A DNA stretch of 64,000 nucleotides from Gammaproteobacteria bacterium (GCA_016716465.1 JADJWH010000001.1:62001-126000), one strand, 5' to 3'; shown: positions 8,560 to 21,726, numbered from the stretch's first letter. Made by a program: numbers and translations. Notes: generated by a model from the sequence alone, not told the origin.

Positions 8560-9831
8560 ATGGCGCATATCGTGATATTGGGAGCGGGGACCGGCGGCAT
8601 GCCGGCGGCCTACGAGGCGCGCGAGGCGCTGGATAAATCGCACAAGATTACCGTGATCAATGCGGTGGATTACTTCCAGTTCGTGCCCTCCAATCCGTGG
8701 ATCGCCGTCGGCTGGCGCAAACGCCCGGACATTACCTTTCCGATCCGGCCGCATCTCGAGCGCAAGGGCATTGATTTCATCGCGGACACCGTTACCGGGA
8801 TCGACGCCGCGGGCAGCACGCTGCAGCTCGCGCGCGGCGAGACCGTCAAGTACGACTATCTGATCATCGCCACCGGGCCCAAGCTTTCGTTCGACGAGGT
8901 TCCCGGCATTGGGCCCCACGGTGGACATACCCAGTCGGTGTGCACGGTGGATCATGCCGAGAAGGCCTATGACGCCTATCAGGAATTCCTCGGCAACCCC
9001 GGTCACGCAGTGATCGGCGCGGTGCAGGGCGCGAGCTGTTTCGGCCCTGCCTATGAGTTTGCGTTCATCGTCGATGCCGACCTGCGCAAGCGCAAGCTGC
9101 GCGACAAGGTGCCGATGACCTACGTGACCAGCGAGCCGTATATCGGACACCTTGGTCTCGGCGGAGTCGGAGATTCCAAGGGAATGCTCGAGAGCGAGCT
9201 TCGCGAACGCCACATCAAATGGATCACCAATGCCAAGGTGACGCGGGTCGAGGCGGGCAAGATGTACGTCGACGAGCATAACGACTCCGGTCAGGTGATC
9301 AAGCAGCATGAGCTCGACTTCAGGTTCTCCATGATGCTGCCCGCGTTCAAGGGTGTCGACGCGGTGGCGAAGGTGGAGGGCCTGTGCAACCCACGCGGTT
9401 TCGTCATCGTCGACAAGCACCAGCGCAGCCCGAAATATCCGAATATCTATTCGGCGGGCGTATGCATCGCGATACCGCCGGTCGAGCAGACGCCGGTACC
9501 GACCGGAACGCCGAAGACCGGCTACATGATTGAGTCGATGGTGACTGCCATCGTGCACAACATCGAAGAGGAGGTCGCCGGCCGCGCGCCGAGCCATACG
9601 GGCACCTGGAACGCCATCTGCCTGGCGGATATGGGGGATACCGGCGCCGCCTTCGTGGCCCTGCCACAGATTCCGCCGCGCAACGTCAACTGGTTCAAGA
9701 AAGGCAAGTGGGTACACCTGGCGAAGATCGCCTTCGAGAAATATTTCATCCGCAAGATGAAAAACGGGACCTCGGAACCTATCTACGAGAAGTACATGCT
9801 GAAAGCGCTCGGCATCGAGCGCCTGAAGTAA
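8560..9831 (+). CDS. sqr: Sulfide:quinone oxidoreductase (type I)
   Basis: 423 residues. N-terminal FAD-binding GAGTGGMPAAYEA, then DYFQFVPSNPWIAVGW. All three redox cysteines of type I SQR are present: C128 (QSVCTVDHAE), C160 (GASCFGPAYEF) and C354 (GTWNAICLADMGD), closely resembling the Acidithiobacillus ferrooxidans enzyme in sequence as remembered. The C-terminal amphipathic tail FEKYFIRKMKNG anchors it to the membrane. It oxidises sulfide to sulfur or polysulfide and reduces quinone. It lies 67 bases after cydX, so sulfide-derived quinol can feed the adjacent bd oxidase, which is relatively sulfide-tolerant. Confidence 0.95.
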   Translation: MAHIVILGAGTGGMPAAYEAREALDKSHKITVINAVDYFQFVPSNPWIAVGWRKRPDITFPIRPHLERKGIDFIADTVTGIDAAGSTLQLARGETVKYDYLIIATGPKLSFDEVPGIGPHGGHTQSVCTVDHAEKAYDAYQEFLGNPGHAVIGAVQGASCFGPAYEFAFIVDADLRKRKLRDKVPMTYVTSEPYIGHLGLGGVGDSKGMLESELRERHIKWITNAKVTRVEAGKMYVDEHNDSGQVIKQHELDFRFSMMLPAFKGVDAVAKVEGLCNPRGFVIVDKHQRSPKYPNIYSAGVCIAIPPVEQTPVPTGTPKTGYMIESMVTAIVHNIEEEVAGRAPSHTGTWNAICLADMGDTGAAFVALPQIPPRNVNWFKKGKWVHLAKIAFEKYFIRKMKNGTSEPIYEKYMLKALGIERLK

Positions 9832-9862
9832 GCCGGTCGGCAGCCTGGCCGTCGCGTCGCCT

Positions 9863-9885
9863 GCCGCGGCGCGGCGGTCTTTTTT
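9863..9885 (+). terminator. Rho-independent terminator after sqr
   Basis: GC stem GCCGC/GCGGC with a GGC loop followed by GGTCTTTTTT, 31 bases after the sqr stop. It also abuts the 3' end of the convergent beta-CASP gene. Confidence 0.65.
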
Positions 9886-11288
9886 ATATGTCGATGCGCT
9901 CGCCCATGCCCGGGATGCGAGCCTCCAGGCCGAGCTCTTCACGGATGCGTCCGCGCAGGATCCCGGCCTTCTCGGTTTCGCCGTGCACCAGATACACGCG
10001 CGGCCTGCGCGTGCCGGGGCCGCGTAACCAGTCGATCAGCTGGCGCTGGCCGGCGTGGGCGGAGAACCCGCCCAGGGTGTGGATGCGCGCCTTTACCGCG
10101 ATCTCGCTGCCCATCAGGTGTATCTGCTGCGCGCCGTCGACCAGCGCGCGTCCGGGAGTTCCCCGCGCCTGAAAGCCCACGAAGATCACGTGCGCTTCAC
10201 TGCGCCACAGATTGTATTTCAGGTGGTGGCGAATGCGACCGCCGTTGCACATCCCGCTGCCGGCGATGATGATGGCGCCGCCCGTGATCTGGTTGATCGC
10301 CATCGATTCCTCGGTCGTGCGCGAAGTGCGCAGCACGGGCAGCCAGGCGAGCAGGTTGGCGGCGTCCGCGCGATGCAGCTCGGCGAGTTCTTTCCGGTTG
10401 AACAGCGTCATATGATCGTGGTAGATGTCCGTCGCCGCGATGGCCATCGGGCTGTCCAGGAAGACCGCGCGCTGCGGCAGCTCGCCGGCCTGGAAGAAAC
10501 GGCCGAGCAGATAGAGGATCTCCTGAGTGCGCCCCACCGCGAACGCGGGTATCAACACATTGCCGCCGCTCCGGGCCGCGGCCTGCAGGGCCAGCCTAAA
10601 TTCCTCCACGGTTTCCATCGGCGGACGATGGTCACGATCACCGTAGGTCGACTCCATCAGCACGATGTCGGCTTCATCGACAGGCGTCGGATCGCGCAGC
10701 AGAAAGGAATCCTTGTTGCCGAGATCACCGGAAAAGACCAGCTTGGTGGTGGAGCCGTTATCCCGGATCCACAGCTCGACGATGGACGAGCCGAGGATAT
10801 GACCGGCGTCGCGGAAGCGGAAATCGATGTCCGCGGACAGATGGCAGCGCGTGTCGTACTCGACGGGCTGACGCAGCTCGAGCACGGCTTCCACATCGGC
10901 GAGGGTGTACAGCGGGGTGATCGTCTGTTTGCCGGCGCGCCGGCGGATCTTGTTCTCCCATTCGGTGTCCTTTTCCTCCAGATGGGCCGCGTCTTTCAGC
11001 ATCAACGCGATCAGATCATGCGTGGCGGGAGTGGCATACACAGGGCCGCGGAAGCCTTCGCGCGCCAGGCGCGGGAGCAGGCCGGAGTGATCGAGGTGCG
11101 CGTGTGACAGGACCACCGCGTCGATGCCGCGCGGATCGAAGGCGAAGGGCTTCCGGTTTGTCCCCTTCGGTCTGGGAATCGCCCTGGAACATGCCGCATT
11201 CGAGCAATATGTGCGCATGTGCGGTCTCGAGCAGATAACAGGAGCCCGTCACCTGCCCGGTTGCGCCCAGAAACCGCAGTGTCGCCAT
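9884..11288 (-). pseudogene. Beta-CASP metallo-beta-lactamase-fold RNA hydrolase, frameshifted
   Basis: The gene occupies two frames. The N-terminus MATLRFLGATGQVTGSCYLLETA begins at 11288, with GGAGG 6 bases upstream. The rest (RKPFAFDPRGIDAVVLSHAHLDHSG onward to MGERIDI) is in a second frame ending at 9884. The frames join if one base is removed from the run of three T at 11157-11159 (AAA on the coding strand), giving a continuous protein of about 468 residues. The metal site HAHLDHSG and the C-terminal beta-CASP/KH-like region FSAHAGQRQLIDWL are intact. The family includes CPSF73-like ribonucleases. It is either a real loss-of-function mutation or a homopolymer sequencing error. Confidence 0.85.
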
Positions 11289-11520
11289 TGTGTCCTCCGT
11301 ATCGGTAGTCACCGCGAATCGTCCGAAGCGGCTGAAATCCCGGCGCGCCAGTCATATTGATTCTGTCCGGACGCGTGTTGCGGTCCCCCGGAGCGAAATC
11401 ATCCTGGCCGCAAGGGTTCAATCTCCTGCCCCTATCGCGTAATATGACCCGCAGGTGCGCGTTTTCGCAAGTTCGTGCGTTGCGCGGCGGACGCCCGTTC
11501 GACCCAGGGAGGACATCGCG

Positions 11521-12447
11521 ATGGAAAAGCTGCTGGATCTGCTCAGCCAGATTCACTGGGACACAATGATTTTTTCGTCGCTGCGGATCGCGCTGATCCT
11601 GGTCATGGGCTGGGTCGCGCTCACCGTGGTCAAGATCGCGCTGCGTCGCATGGAGGCCCTGCTGGTGGAACGTGCCCATGGAGAGGGCGAGGCGGCGGGA
11701 GAGGCGGCAAAGCGCGCCGAAACTCTGGCCAAGCTGATACGTCAGGCCGCGATCATCGTGATCTGGGCCATGATCGTCCTGATGATCCTGCGCGAGGTCG
11801 GAGTGGAGATCGCGCCGATCCTGGCGAGCGCCGGTGTCGTCGGACTGGCCGTCGGCTTCGGGGCGCAGAACCTGGTGCGCGATCTGATCACCGGTTTCTT
11901 CATGATCCTGGAAAATCAGGTGCGTGTTGGCGACGTTGCCGTTGTCAACGGCACCGGCGGGCTGGTGGAGAAGATCAATCTCCGGACCATCGTATTGCGC
12001 GATCTGTCCGGCGTGGTTCACGTATTCCCCAACGGCACCATCAATACACTGGCCAATGTGACGCGTGAGTGGTCGGCCTACGTGTTCACGGTCGGCGTCG
12101 CCTACAAGGAGGATACCGACAAGGTAGTGGATGTGATGCGCCGCGTCGGGACGGAGCTGAAACAGGATGAGGCCTTCGGGCCGTTCATGGTGGATGACAT
12201 CGAAATTTTCGGCGTGGACGCCTTCGCGGACTCCGCGGTCAATATCAAGGGTCGGATCAAGACCGTTCCGATCAAGCAGTGGGATCTCGGCAGGGAATAT
12301 CTGCGCCGTGTGAAGAAGGCCTTCGACCATGAGGGCATCGAAATCCCCTTTCCGCATCGCTCGATCTATTTCGGCGAGGCGAGTAAGCCCGTCATGATGC
12401 AGTTGATCGACGCCAGCGCGGCGTCTTCAGGCCTGAAGAACGGCTAG
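11521..12447 (+). CDS. mscS: Small-conductance mechanosensitive channel, MscS family
   Basis: 308 residues from the ATG at 11521, preceded by GGGAGGA; the open frame extends upstream to 11455 without support. Three N-terminal membrane segments include the pore-lining helix region VEIAPILASAGVVGLAVGFGAQNLVRDLITGFF, followed by the soluble beta domain with VHVFPNGTINTLANVTREWS. Opens under membrane tension to release osmolytes. Divergent from the beta-CASP gene. Confidence 0.92.
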   Translation: MEKLLDLLSQIHWDTMIFSSLRIALILVMGWVALTVVKIALRRMEALLVERAHGEGEAAGEAAKRAETLAKLIRQAAIIVIWAMIVLMILREVGVEIAPILASAGVVGLAVGFGAQNLVRDLITGFFMILENQVRVGDVAVVNGTGGLVEKINLRTIVLRDLSGVVHVFPNGTINTLANVTREWSAYVFTVGVAYKEDTDKVVDVMRRVGTELKQDEAFGPFMVDDIEIFGVDAFADSAVNIKGRIKTVPIKQWDLGREYLRRVKKAFDHEGIEIPFPHRSIYFGEASKPVMMQLIDASAASSGLKNG

Positions 12448-12542
12448 CCGACCGACAATCATTTTTCCGATTTCCGGGGACCGGGTCGCGGCGCTTGCGA
12501 TCTTCCCCGTGTTTTGATGACCGCAGCAGACAGGAGTATGTG

Positions 12543-13274
12543 ATGAAGCACAAGACACGAATGATGGCCGTGATGGTAATGGCGGTGCTGGCGACGGGCG
12601 TATCGCCCGCGCGCGCGCAGGAGAAGGCCCCGCAGGGGTGGAGCGGCGACGCCGGTCTGGGCTTCGTTGTCACGACGGGCAATACCGAGACCGAGACGAT
12701 CAACACCAAGGCCACCCTGGTCTACGGCGCAGACCCCTGGAAGCATACGGGCAAGCTGGATCTGCTGAAGGGAAGCGACAACAACGAGACCAACGCGGAC
12801 CGGGTGATGCTGTCCGGTAAATCGGAACGCGATCTGAGCGCCGCGAGCTACGTCTTCGGTCTGCTCAACTATGAGGATGACGAATTCAGCGGTTACGATT
12901 ACCGCGCCAGCGAGACGCTCGGCTACGGCCGCCGCCTGGTGCAGAACGAGAGCATCACGCTGAATGCCGAAGCCGGTCTGGGTGCCCGCCAGGACAAGGT
13001 GAGCGACACGGGTGACAGCGAGAACGACGGGATCGTTCGTCTCGCCGGCCTGCTGGAGTGGCGCATCAGCCCCTCCGCGAAGTTCGCCCAGGAACTGGAG
13101 ACCGAAAGCGGGGGAGGGCTCACGGTGACCCGTTCCCTGTCCACGCTCTCGGCCCAGGTGGTCGGGAATCTCGCGGCCAAGTTCGGTGTCCGGGTCACCC
13201 ATACCAGCGACGTGCCGCCCGGAATCGACGAGACGGATACCGAGACCTCCACCACTCTCGTATACAAGTTCTGA
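12543..13274 (+). CDS. DUF481 (YdiY-like) outer-membrane protein
   Basis: 243 residues with a signal peptide (about 1-24, ending SPARAQ). The mature part GWSGDAGLGFVVTTGNTETET and the alternating beta-strand pattern ending TTLVYKF are typical of DUF481 beta-barrel proteins. The C-terminal aromatic F fits the outer-membrane assembly signal. The start is set at the ATG with AGGAG upstream at 12533. Function of the family is unknown. Confidence 0.85.
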   Translation: MKHKTRMMAVMVMAVLATGVSPARAQEKAPQGWSGDAGLGFVVTTGNTETETINTKATLVYGADPWKHTGKLDLLKGSDNNETNADRVMLSGKSERDLSAASYVFGLLNYEDDEFSGYDYRASETLGYGRRLVQNESITLNAEAGLGARQDKVSDTGDSENDGIVRLAGLLEWRISPSAKFAQELETESGGGLTVTRSLSTLSAQVVGNLAAKFGVRVTHTSDVPPGIDETDTETSTTLVYKF

Positions 13275-13289
13275 CCGATCCATGGGGGG

Positions 13290-13315
13290 CTTGAAATTCC
13301 ACGATCAGCGCATAT
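13290..13315 (+). promoter_or_regulatory. Sigma-32-like heat-shock promoter for groES
   Basis: CTTGAAA at 13290-13296 is an exact match to the sigma-32 -35 box. After 11 bases comes GCGCATAT (13308-13315), which keeps the CATnT half of the -10 consensus CCCCATnT. Its place 80-100 bases before groES fits. The -10 half is imperfect, so the call is moderate. Confidence 0.5.
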
Positions 13316-13349
13316 ATTCCTGACGCACGGTACCGTGCGTCAGGAATAT
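13314..13349. repeat. 36-base perfect palindrome upstream of groES
   Basis: Perfectly self-complementary over 36 bases, centred between 13331 and 13332. The left half is ATATTCCTGACGCACGGT. It overlaps the putative promoter -10 region and the predicted start of transcription, and lies 40 bases after the DUF481 stop. It could be an operator, a leader stem or a terminator for DUF481 (no T run). It is not a CIRCE element. Confidence 0.85.
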
Positions 13350-13394
13350 CCATGTAACCTTCTGAATCGAAACTCTGAACCAGGGAGAGTGTTT

Positions 13395-13685
13395 ATGAAG
13401 ATTCGTCCTTTGCACGATCGCGTGCTGGTCAAGCGCGCGAGCGAGGAAAATGTTTCCAGGGGCGGGATCGTCATCCCCGACTCGGCGGCGGAAAAACCGA
13501 TCCGGGGCGAGGTGATCGCCGTCGGCAAGGGCAAGATCGCCGATGACGGTTCGGTCCGCAAACTGGAGGTGAAGGTCGGCGACAGCGTGCTGTTCGGGAA
13601 ATACTCCGGCACCGAGGTGAAGGTCGACGGCCAGGAATATATCGTAATGCGGGAAGACGACATCATCGCCGTGCTGCAGGGCTGA
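13395..13685 (+). CDS. groES: Co-chaperonin GroES
   Basis: 96 residues: MKIRPLHDRVLVKRASEE, the mobile loop SRGGIVIPDSAAEKP, and the C-terminal YIVMREDDIIAVLQG. It caps the GroEL folding chamber. GGGAG lies upstream of the ATG. Unlike the usual arrangement, no groEL follows; a terminator comes after 85 bases. It is therefore either a second groES copy or the partner of a groEL elsewhere. Confidence 0.96.
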   Translation: MKIRPLHDRVLVKRASEENVSRGGIVIPDSAAEKPIRGEVIAVGKGKIADDGSVRKLEVKVGDSVLFGKYSGTEVKVDGQEYIVMREDDIIAVLQG

Positions 13686-13768
13686 GCCCCGCGCGCGAAC
13701 CACGATCATCTGCCGGAGATGTAGACCCGCGCGGTGCCGGGGCATGGTCTCGCCAGCTGGAAACGACA

Positions 13769-13803
13769 AGGGGGCGGAGCAAAACTCCGTCCCCTTTGTT
13801 TTT
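13769..13803 (+). terminator. Terminator after groES
   Basis: Stem GGGGGCGGAG paired with CTCCGTCCCC around a CAAAA loop, followed by TTTGTTTTT. It is a strong hairpin with a T-rich tail. Confidence 0.8.
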
Positions 13804-13986
13804 CCGCGGTCGCGCGCCGTAGCGCGCATGGCGCCGAATTATACCAGTTAATCAGGGCCTTGCTAAGCTTACCCGCGGCCGGAAATTGCGCTATATACAC
13901 CGGAGGGGTGTCGCCTGCTTGAGCGCCGGGCGCAGCGACCGATATAGGGTATAGGTGTATTGGTGTGGCTGTTGGGAGGTGTACTG

Positions 13987-14619
13987 ATGGCGGGGCATCC
14001 ACATTCCGAGCGTCTCATCACCGGGACGGATCTGCGTGAATACTTTCAGCACACCATCGACGACGCACTGAGCACCCAGGGCGTGGACGCCGCGGTGGAG
14101 ACGGTCTACTACATCGTCAATCTGCTCACCGCCTATCAGCGCGCCGACCGGTTCTACGAACAGACCGCCGATGGCTTCGAACTCAAGCCCCTCGCCATCA
14201 TGTATGCCGAAGCCCTTGAATTGCCGCATCCCCAGCAACGCAATCAGATGGTACAGCGCCTGGGCGATGTCGCCCTGTTCATCGCGGGCGTCTTCTCCGA
14301 GAGTCTGCGGCGCAAGCCCGTCGACGTCGATTACTATATCGCCATGGGCAGCAATGCCTATGGTTATCTCTCGGATGCCATGCGGGGGACGACGCGGGGC
14401 GCGGCATTCTGCGCGATCTTCACCGAACTCTCGCGCAAGTTCTCCGAATTCGCCGCCGCGCTCGCATGCGTCCGTGAGGGCGTCGAGCCGAACAGCGATC
14501 TCGATACCCTGAGGCTCTATGACCTCTGGCTGCGCACCGGCAGTCGCAGCGCCGCGCGACGCCTGCGTGAACTGGGCATCGATGGCCACACCCTGTCGAC
14601 GGTATCCGTGCGCCACTGA
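13987..14619 (+). CDS. Protein of unknown function
   Basis: 210 residues from the ATG at 13987, with GGGAGG at 13974-13979 in good position. It is predicted mostly helical, with no signal peptide or membrane segment. Visible features are REYFQHTIDDALSTQGVDAAVETVYYIVNLL, which resembles a regulatory or scaffold helix bundle, and a C-terminal LRLYDLWLRTGSRSAARRLRELGI. I do not recognise a family. It is followed after 7 bases by a second unknown gene, so the two probably act together. Confidence 0.75.
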   Translation: MAGHPHSERLITGTDLREYFQHTIDDALSTQGVDAAVETVYYIVNLLTAYQRADRFYEQTADGFELKPLAIMYAEALELPHPQQRNQMVQRLGDVALFIAGVFSESLRRKPVDVDYYIAMGSNAYGYLSDAMRGTTRGAAFCAIFTELSRKFSEFAAALACVREGVEPNSDLDTLRLYDLWLRTGSRSAARRLRELGIDGHTLSTVSVRH

Positions 14620-14626
14620 GCACGCC

Positions 14627-15295
14627 ATGTCGGCGGCATGCCTGCGCGATTTGCAGCACCACCTTGAGCGGATCTACGAGCTCGATGTTTCCCGCGATTG
14701 CGAGGTGGATCGCTTCCTGATCACCGACGCCGAACTGGCCGGTACCCTGGAGGGGGCTGTGCACGCGCGTGCCCTCCCCGAGAAGCTGCTGGTCTGGGAA
14801 CAGGAAGATGAGCTGCACGTGTCGCTCTACCTGGAGCCCGACGTCATCGACGTGCTGGCATCGAACGATCCCATCCGCAGCCTGAACGATGGCAATCTGG
14901 CGGCATTCTGGTCGGCGCTGGAAGGCGTCAGCCACTTCCTCTACCTGGTCTGGAATGCGCGCCACGGGCGTGGCATCAGCCTGTTCGAGCTGGAACTGCA
15001 GGCGGAGGTCGACAAGTTCGTCGGCGCGGCCTTCCTGCTGGCGCGCCAGCGGCGCCTGCGCGTCCCGCGCGAGCTCCATGAGCAGGTATTCGCGCGCCCG
15101 CGGTTCGACCCGCGGCTGATCGACGGTGAATGGCGGCGTTACCGCCACGCCAATCAGTTCGCCAGCCTCTATTGCGGACGGTTACGCCGGCGCTATCTGT
15201 CGAACCACGGCGCCGGCCTGCTGAGGGAACTGCGCCGATTCTACCGCCTGACACACCGCTACAAGCTGAATCATATCCGCGCCTCCGCCTGCTGA
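14627..15295 (+). CDS. Protein of unknown function, partner of the upstream gene
   Basis: 222 residues from the ATG at 14627, 7 bases after the previous stop. It is rich in acidic and aromatic residues in its N-terminal half (LPEKLLVWEQEDELHVSLYL). The C-terminus is very basic (RRRYLSNHGAGLLRELRRFYRLTHRYKLNHIR), suggesting contact with nucleic acid or membrane phospholipid, which is speculation. No signal peptide and no catalytic motif recognised. Confidence 0.75.
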   Translation: MSAACLRDLQHHLERIYELDVSRDCEVDRFLITDAELAGTLEGAVHARALPEKLLVWEQEDELHVSLYLEPDVIDVLASNDPIRSLNDGNLAAFWSALEGVSHFLYLVWNARHGRGISLFELELQAEVDKFVGAAFLLARQRRLRVPRELHEQVFARPRFDPRLIDGEWRRYRHANQFASLYCGRLRRRYLSNHGAGLLRELRRFYRLTHRYKLNHIRASAC

Positions 15296-15506
15296 CCCGT
15301 TTGTTCCCCGCTGCCTCGAGCCCGGCCCGCCCGTTCGGCCCTGCGCCTGCGTCACCTGTGACGGGCCGGCCTCCCGTGGCGGCTGTCGCGGATAAACCTT
15401 GCGCCGCTGATGCCGATATGTGGAACAGGGCGGCCGTCGGCCGGCGGGTCGCCTCGCGCCCCCGGCGGCGTTTCCATGTTCCAGCCGGCGCGGCAGGAGT
15501 CTGGCG

Positions 15507-16382
15507 ATGCGCGCTTCGGTTCTGTGGCTCAAGGCGGTGTTGATAATCCTGATCTCGGCGCGGGTATCCGCGGCCGAACCTGCGGCATTGTCGCTCGATA
15601 TGGAAGTCGCGCAGGCGAACCGGGGTTCCGTGGCCGCCCAGTACCTGCTGGGCAACCGTTACCTGAACGGTGACGGCGTCGAGCAGAATTTCACCGACTC
15701 CGCGCGCTGGTTCCGGCAGGCGGCGGAGAACGGTCATGCCGAGGCCCAGTATACGCTCGGCCTGATGTACGAAACGGGTGTCGGCGTGGAGCGCGATAGC
15801 GCGCTGTCGATCGACTGGATCCGGAAATCGGCGGAGGCCGGATTCCCCGGGGCGCAATACCGGCTGGCGCGCATGTATGTCTATGGTGACGGGGTGGCGG
15901 TGGATGCCGGGGCGGCGGCCGGCTGGTATGCCGAGGCCGCGGCGGGGGGGATCGTTGAGGCCCAATACGCGCTCGGGCTGGCCTATCTTCACGGCCGCGG
16001 AGTGGAACGCGATCCGGAGCGCGCCGTCGAGTGGCTGGTCGCGGCCGCCTCTGAAGATGCCGATGCGCAGTACCTGCTCGGCACGCTGTACATGGAGGGC
16101 ATCGGTGTCCCCCGGGACAATTACGCGGCGATGGAGTGGTTCTTTCGCGCCGCCCATCAGGGCAACAGCGATGCCCAATACCACATCGGGATGATGTACG
16201 CCCAGGGCATCGGGGTCATGCGGCAGGAGACCAAGGCCGAGATCTGGCTGCGGCGTGCGGCGGACAGTGGTCACGAACTGGCGCGCCGCGGCCTCGAGGA
16301 ATTGATCCGGCGGCGGGTCGAGAATCTGGGGAATTATCCGCTGCCCGATCTGCGGCGGGTACGGGCGAGCCTGTACGGGTAG
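15507..16382 (+). CDS. Secreted Sel1-repeat protein
   Basis: 291 residues. Signal peptide about 1-24 (MRASVLWLKAVLIILISARV, ending SAA). Six tandem Sel1-like repeats follow, each about 36 residues with the core AQYxLGxxYxxGxGV (for example AQYTLGLMYETGVGV and AQYALGLAYLHGRGV). Such repeats form helical scaffolds for protein binding. The ATG at 15507 has AGGAG upstream; the longer frame starting at 15420 would bury the signal peptide. Periplasmic location is likely; the partner is unknown. Confidence 0.87.
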   Translation: MRASVLWLKAVLIILISARVSAAEPAALSLDMEVAQANRGSVAAQYLLGNRYLNGDGVEQNFTDSARWFRQAAENGHAEAQYTLGLMYETGVGVERDSALSIDWIRKSAEAGFPGAQYRLARMYVYGDGVAVDAGAAAGWYAEAAAGGIVEAQYALGLAYLHGRGVERDPERAVEWLVAAASEDADAQYLLGTLYMEGIGVPRDNYAAMEWFFRAAHQGNSDAQYHIGMMYAQGIGVMRQETKAEIWLRRAADSGHELARRGLEELIRRRVENLGNYPLPDLRRVRASLYG

Positions 16383-16399
16383 GGCGGGGAAAAAGACGC

Positions 16400-17341
16400 C
16401 TATGGCGTCGGGCGATTGTCAGGATAGGCCCAGGGATTGGCCTCGGTGTGATCGAAGTAGCTGCTCCAGTCGGGATTGATATTGGCGCTGCCCTCGGAAT
16501 AGGTATAGGTGCCGCCGCTGCCGCCAGGTCCGGCTCCCGGGGTATAGGAATACCTGCCGGCGGTGACATGGGGGTTCTGGGCGTCGGTCGCCGCGTCGAA
16601 GCGCACCGCGGACGGCCCTCCGTTGGGCGATGAGACGTCCGGGGGCAGATCGGAACCCTTCAGCTCGGTGGTATTGGTGACTACGGATGCAGTCGCGGCG
16701 CTGGTCAGGGGATTGCCGGCGGAGTTGATGATGAGCGTGGCGTTCAGGTCACTCGCATCGATGACGTTGGAGATTGTAGGCTTTTCGGCATACTTGTCCT
16801 TGACGAAATCCACGGTCAGGTCGCCGTCGGTGACCAGCTGGCGCATCTGGACCCGCGAGGGGTTGCCGCCGCTGTTTCCGCTCGCAACGGCATCCGAACC
16901 CAGGGGGTCAAAGCCGTTTCCCTCGAAACCGAAGCTGACGGCGGTGTCGCCGCCGCTCGCCGAGACCGTCGGGCCGATCGCGGCCGCAGTCCCCGCGCAG
17001 CTGACCGGACCGCGGCAGTTGCCGCCGGTCTGGGCGATATATCCCGACTGTATGTAGACCTCCTGCGCGAATCCGGAGGCCGGATCACCCACGATCAGGT
17101 GATAGTAGGGCGTCGTGCCGTCGAGCACGCGTTCGTAGACAAACGGGGTTTGGCCGGTAAGGAGTGCGTCATTACCGCCGTCATCGGTCTGGGTGATGCT
17201 CGTGCCACTGAAGACGGGATTGCCGGTATCGGTGGTCCAGTTCATCGTGAACTCGGCCCGGACGGGCGCGGCGCACAGGAATAACGCCGATAGGCCGAGC
17301 GATACTGCGGTCTTCGATGCACGTTTCTGCGGCGGGTACAT
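16400..17341 (-). CDS. Secreted protein of unknown function
   Basis: 313 residues from the ATG at 17341. The signal peptide includes TAVSLGLSALFLCAAPVRA. The mature protein is rich in Gly, Ser, Thr, Asp and Asn, with low charge and probable beta structure (VIDASDLNATLIINSAG), ending in a short Pro/Asn-rich tail. A GPGGSGG linker lies near residue 265. No catalytic motif, LPXTG or PEP-CTERM tail is visible. It resembles extracellular matrix or surface proteins in composition only. It is convergent with the Sel1 gene and downstream of lhr on the same strand. Confidence 0.7.
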   Translation of the reverse strand: MYPPQKRASKTAVSLGLSALFLCAAPVRAEFTMNWTTDTGNPVFSGTSITQTDDGGNDALLTGQTPFVYERVLDGTTPYYHLIVGDPASGFAQEVYIQSGYIAQTGGNCRGPVSCAGTAAAIGPTVSASGGDTAVSFGFEGNGFDPLGSDAVASGNSGGNPSRVQMRQLVTDGDLTVDFVKDKYAEKPTISNVIDASDLNATLIINSAGNPLTSAATASVVTNTTELKGSDLPPDVSSPNGGPSAVRFDAATDAQNPHVTAGRYSYTPGAGPGGSGGTYTYSEGSANINPDWSSYFDHTEANPWAYPDNRPTP

Positions 17342-17378
17342 GTCTCGCGTCCTGGGCCCAGTAACAGGCTGAAGTATA

Positions 17379-21677
<4,299 letters not shown>

Positions 21678-21726
21678 CCCCGTGCCGCGCTTGCCGGCCG
21701 CGGCGCGCGCCGGTCATGATAGGGCC

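Noticed and set aside
11150..11165. Programmed frameshift in the beta-CASP gene
   Set aside because: There is no slippery heptamer followed by a stem or pseudoknot, and the family does not use frameshifting. A simple indel is likelier.
13314..13349. CIRCE heat-shock operator
   Set aside because: CIRCE is TTAGCACTC-N9-GAGTGCTAA; this palindrome has a different sequence and no spacer.
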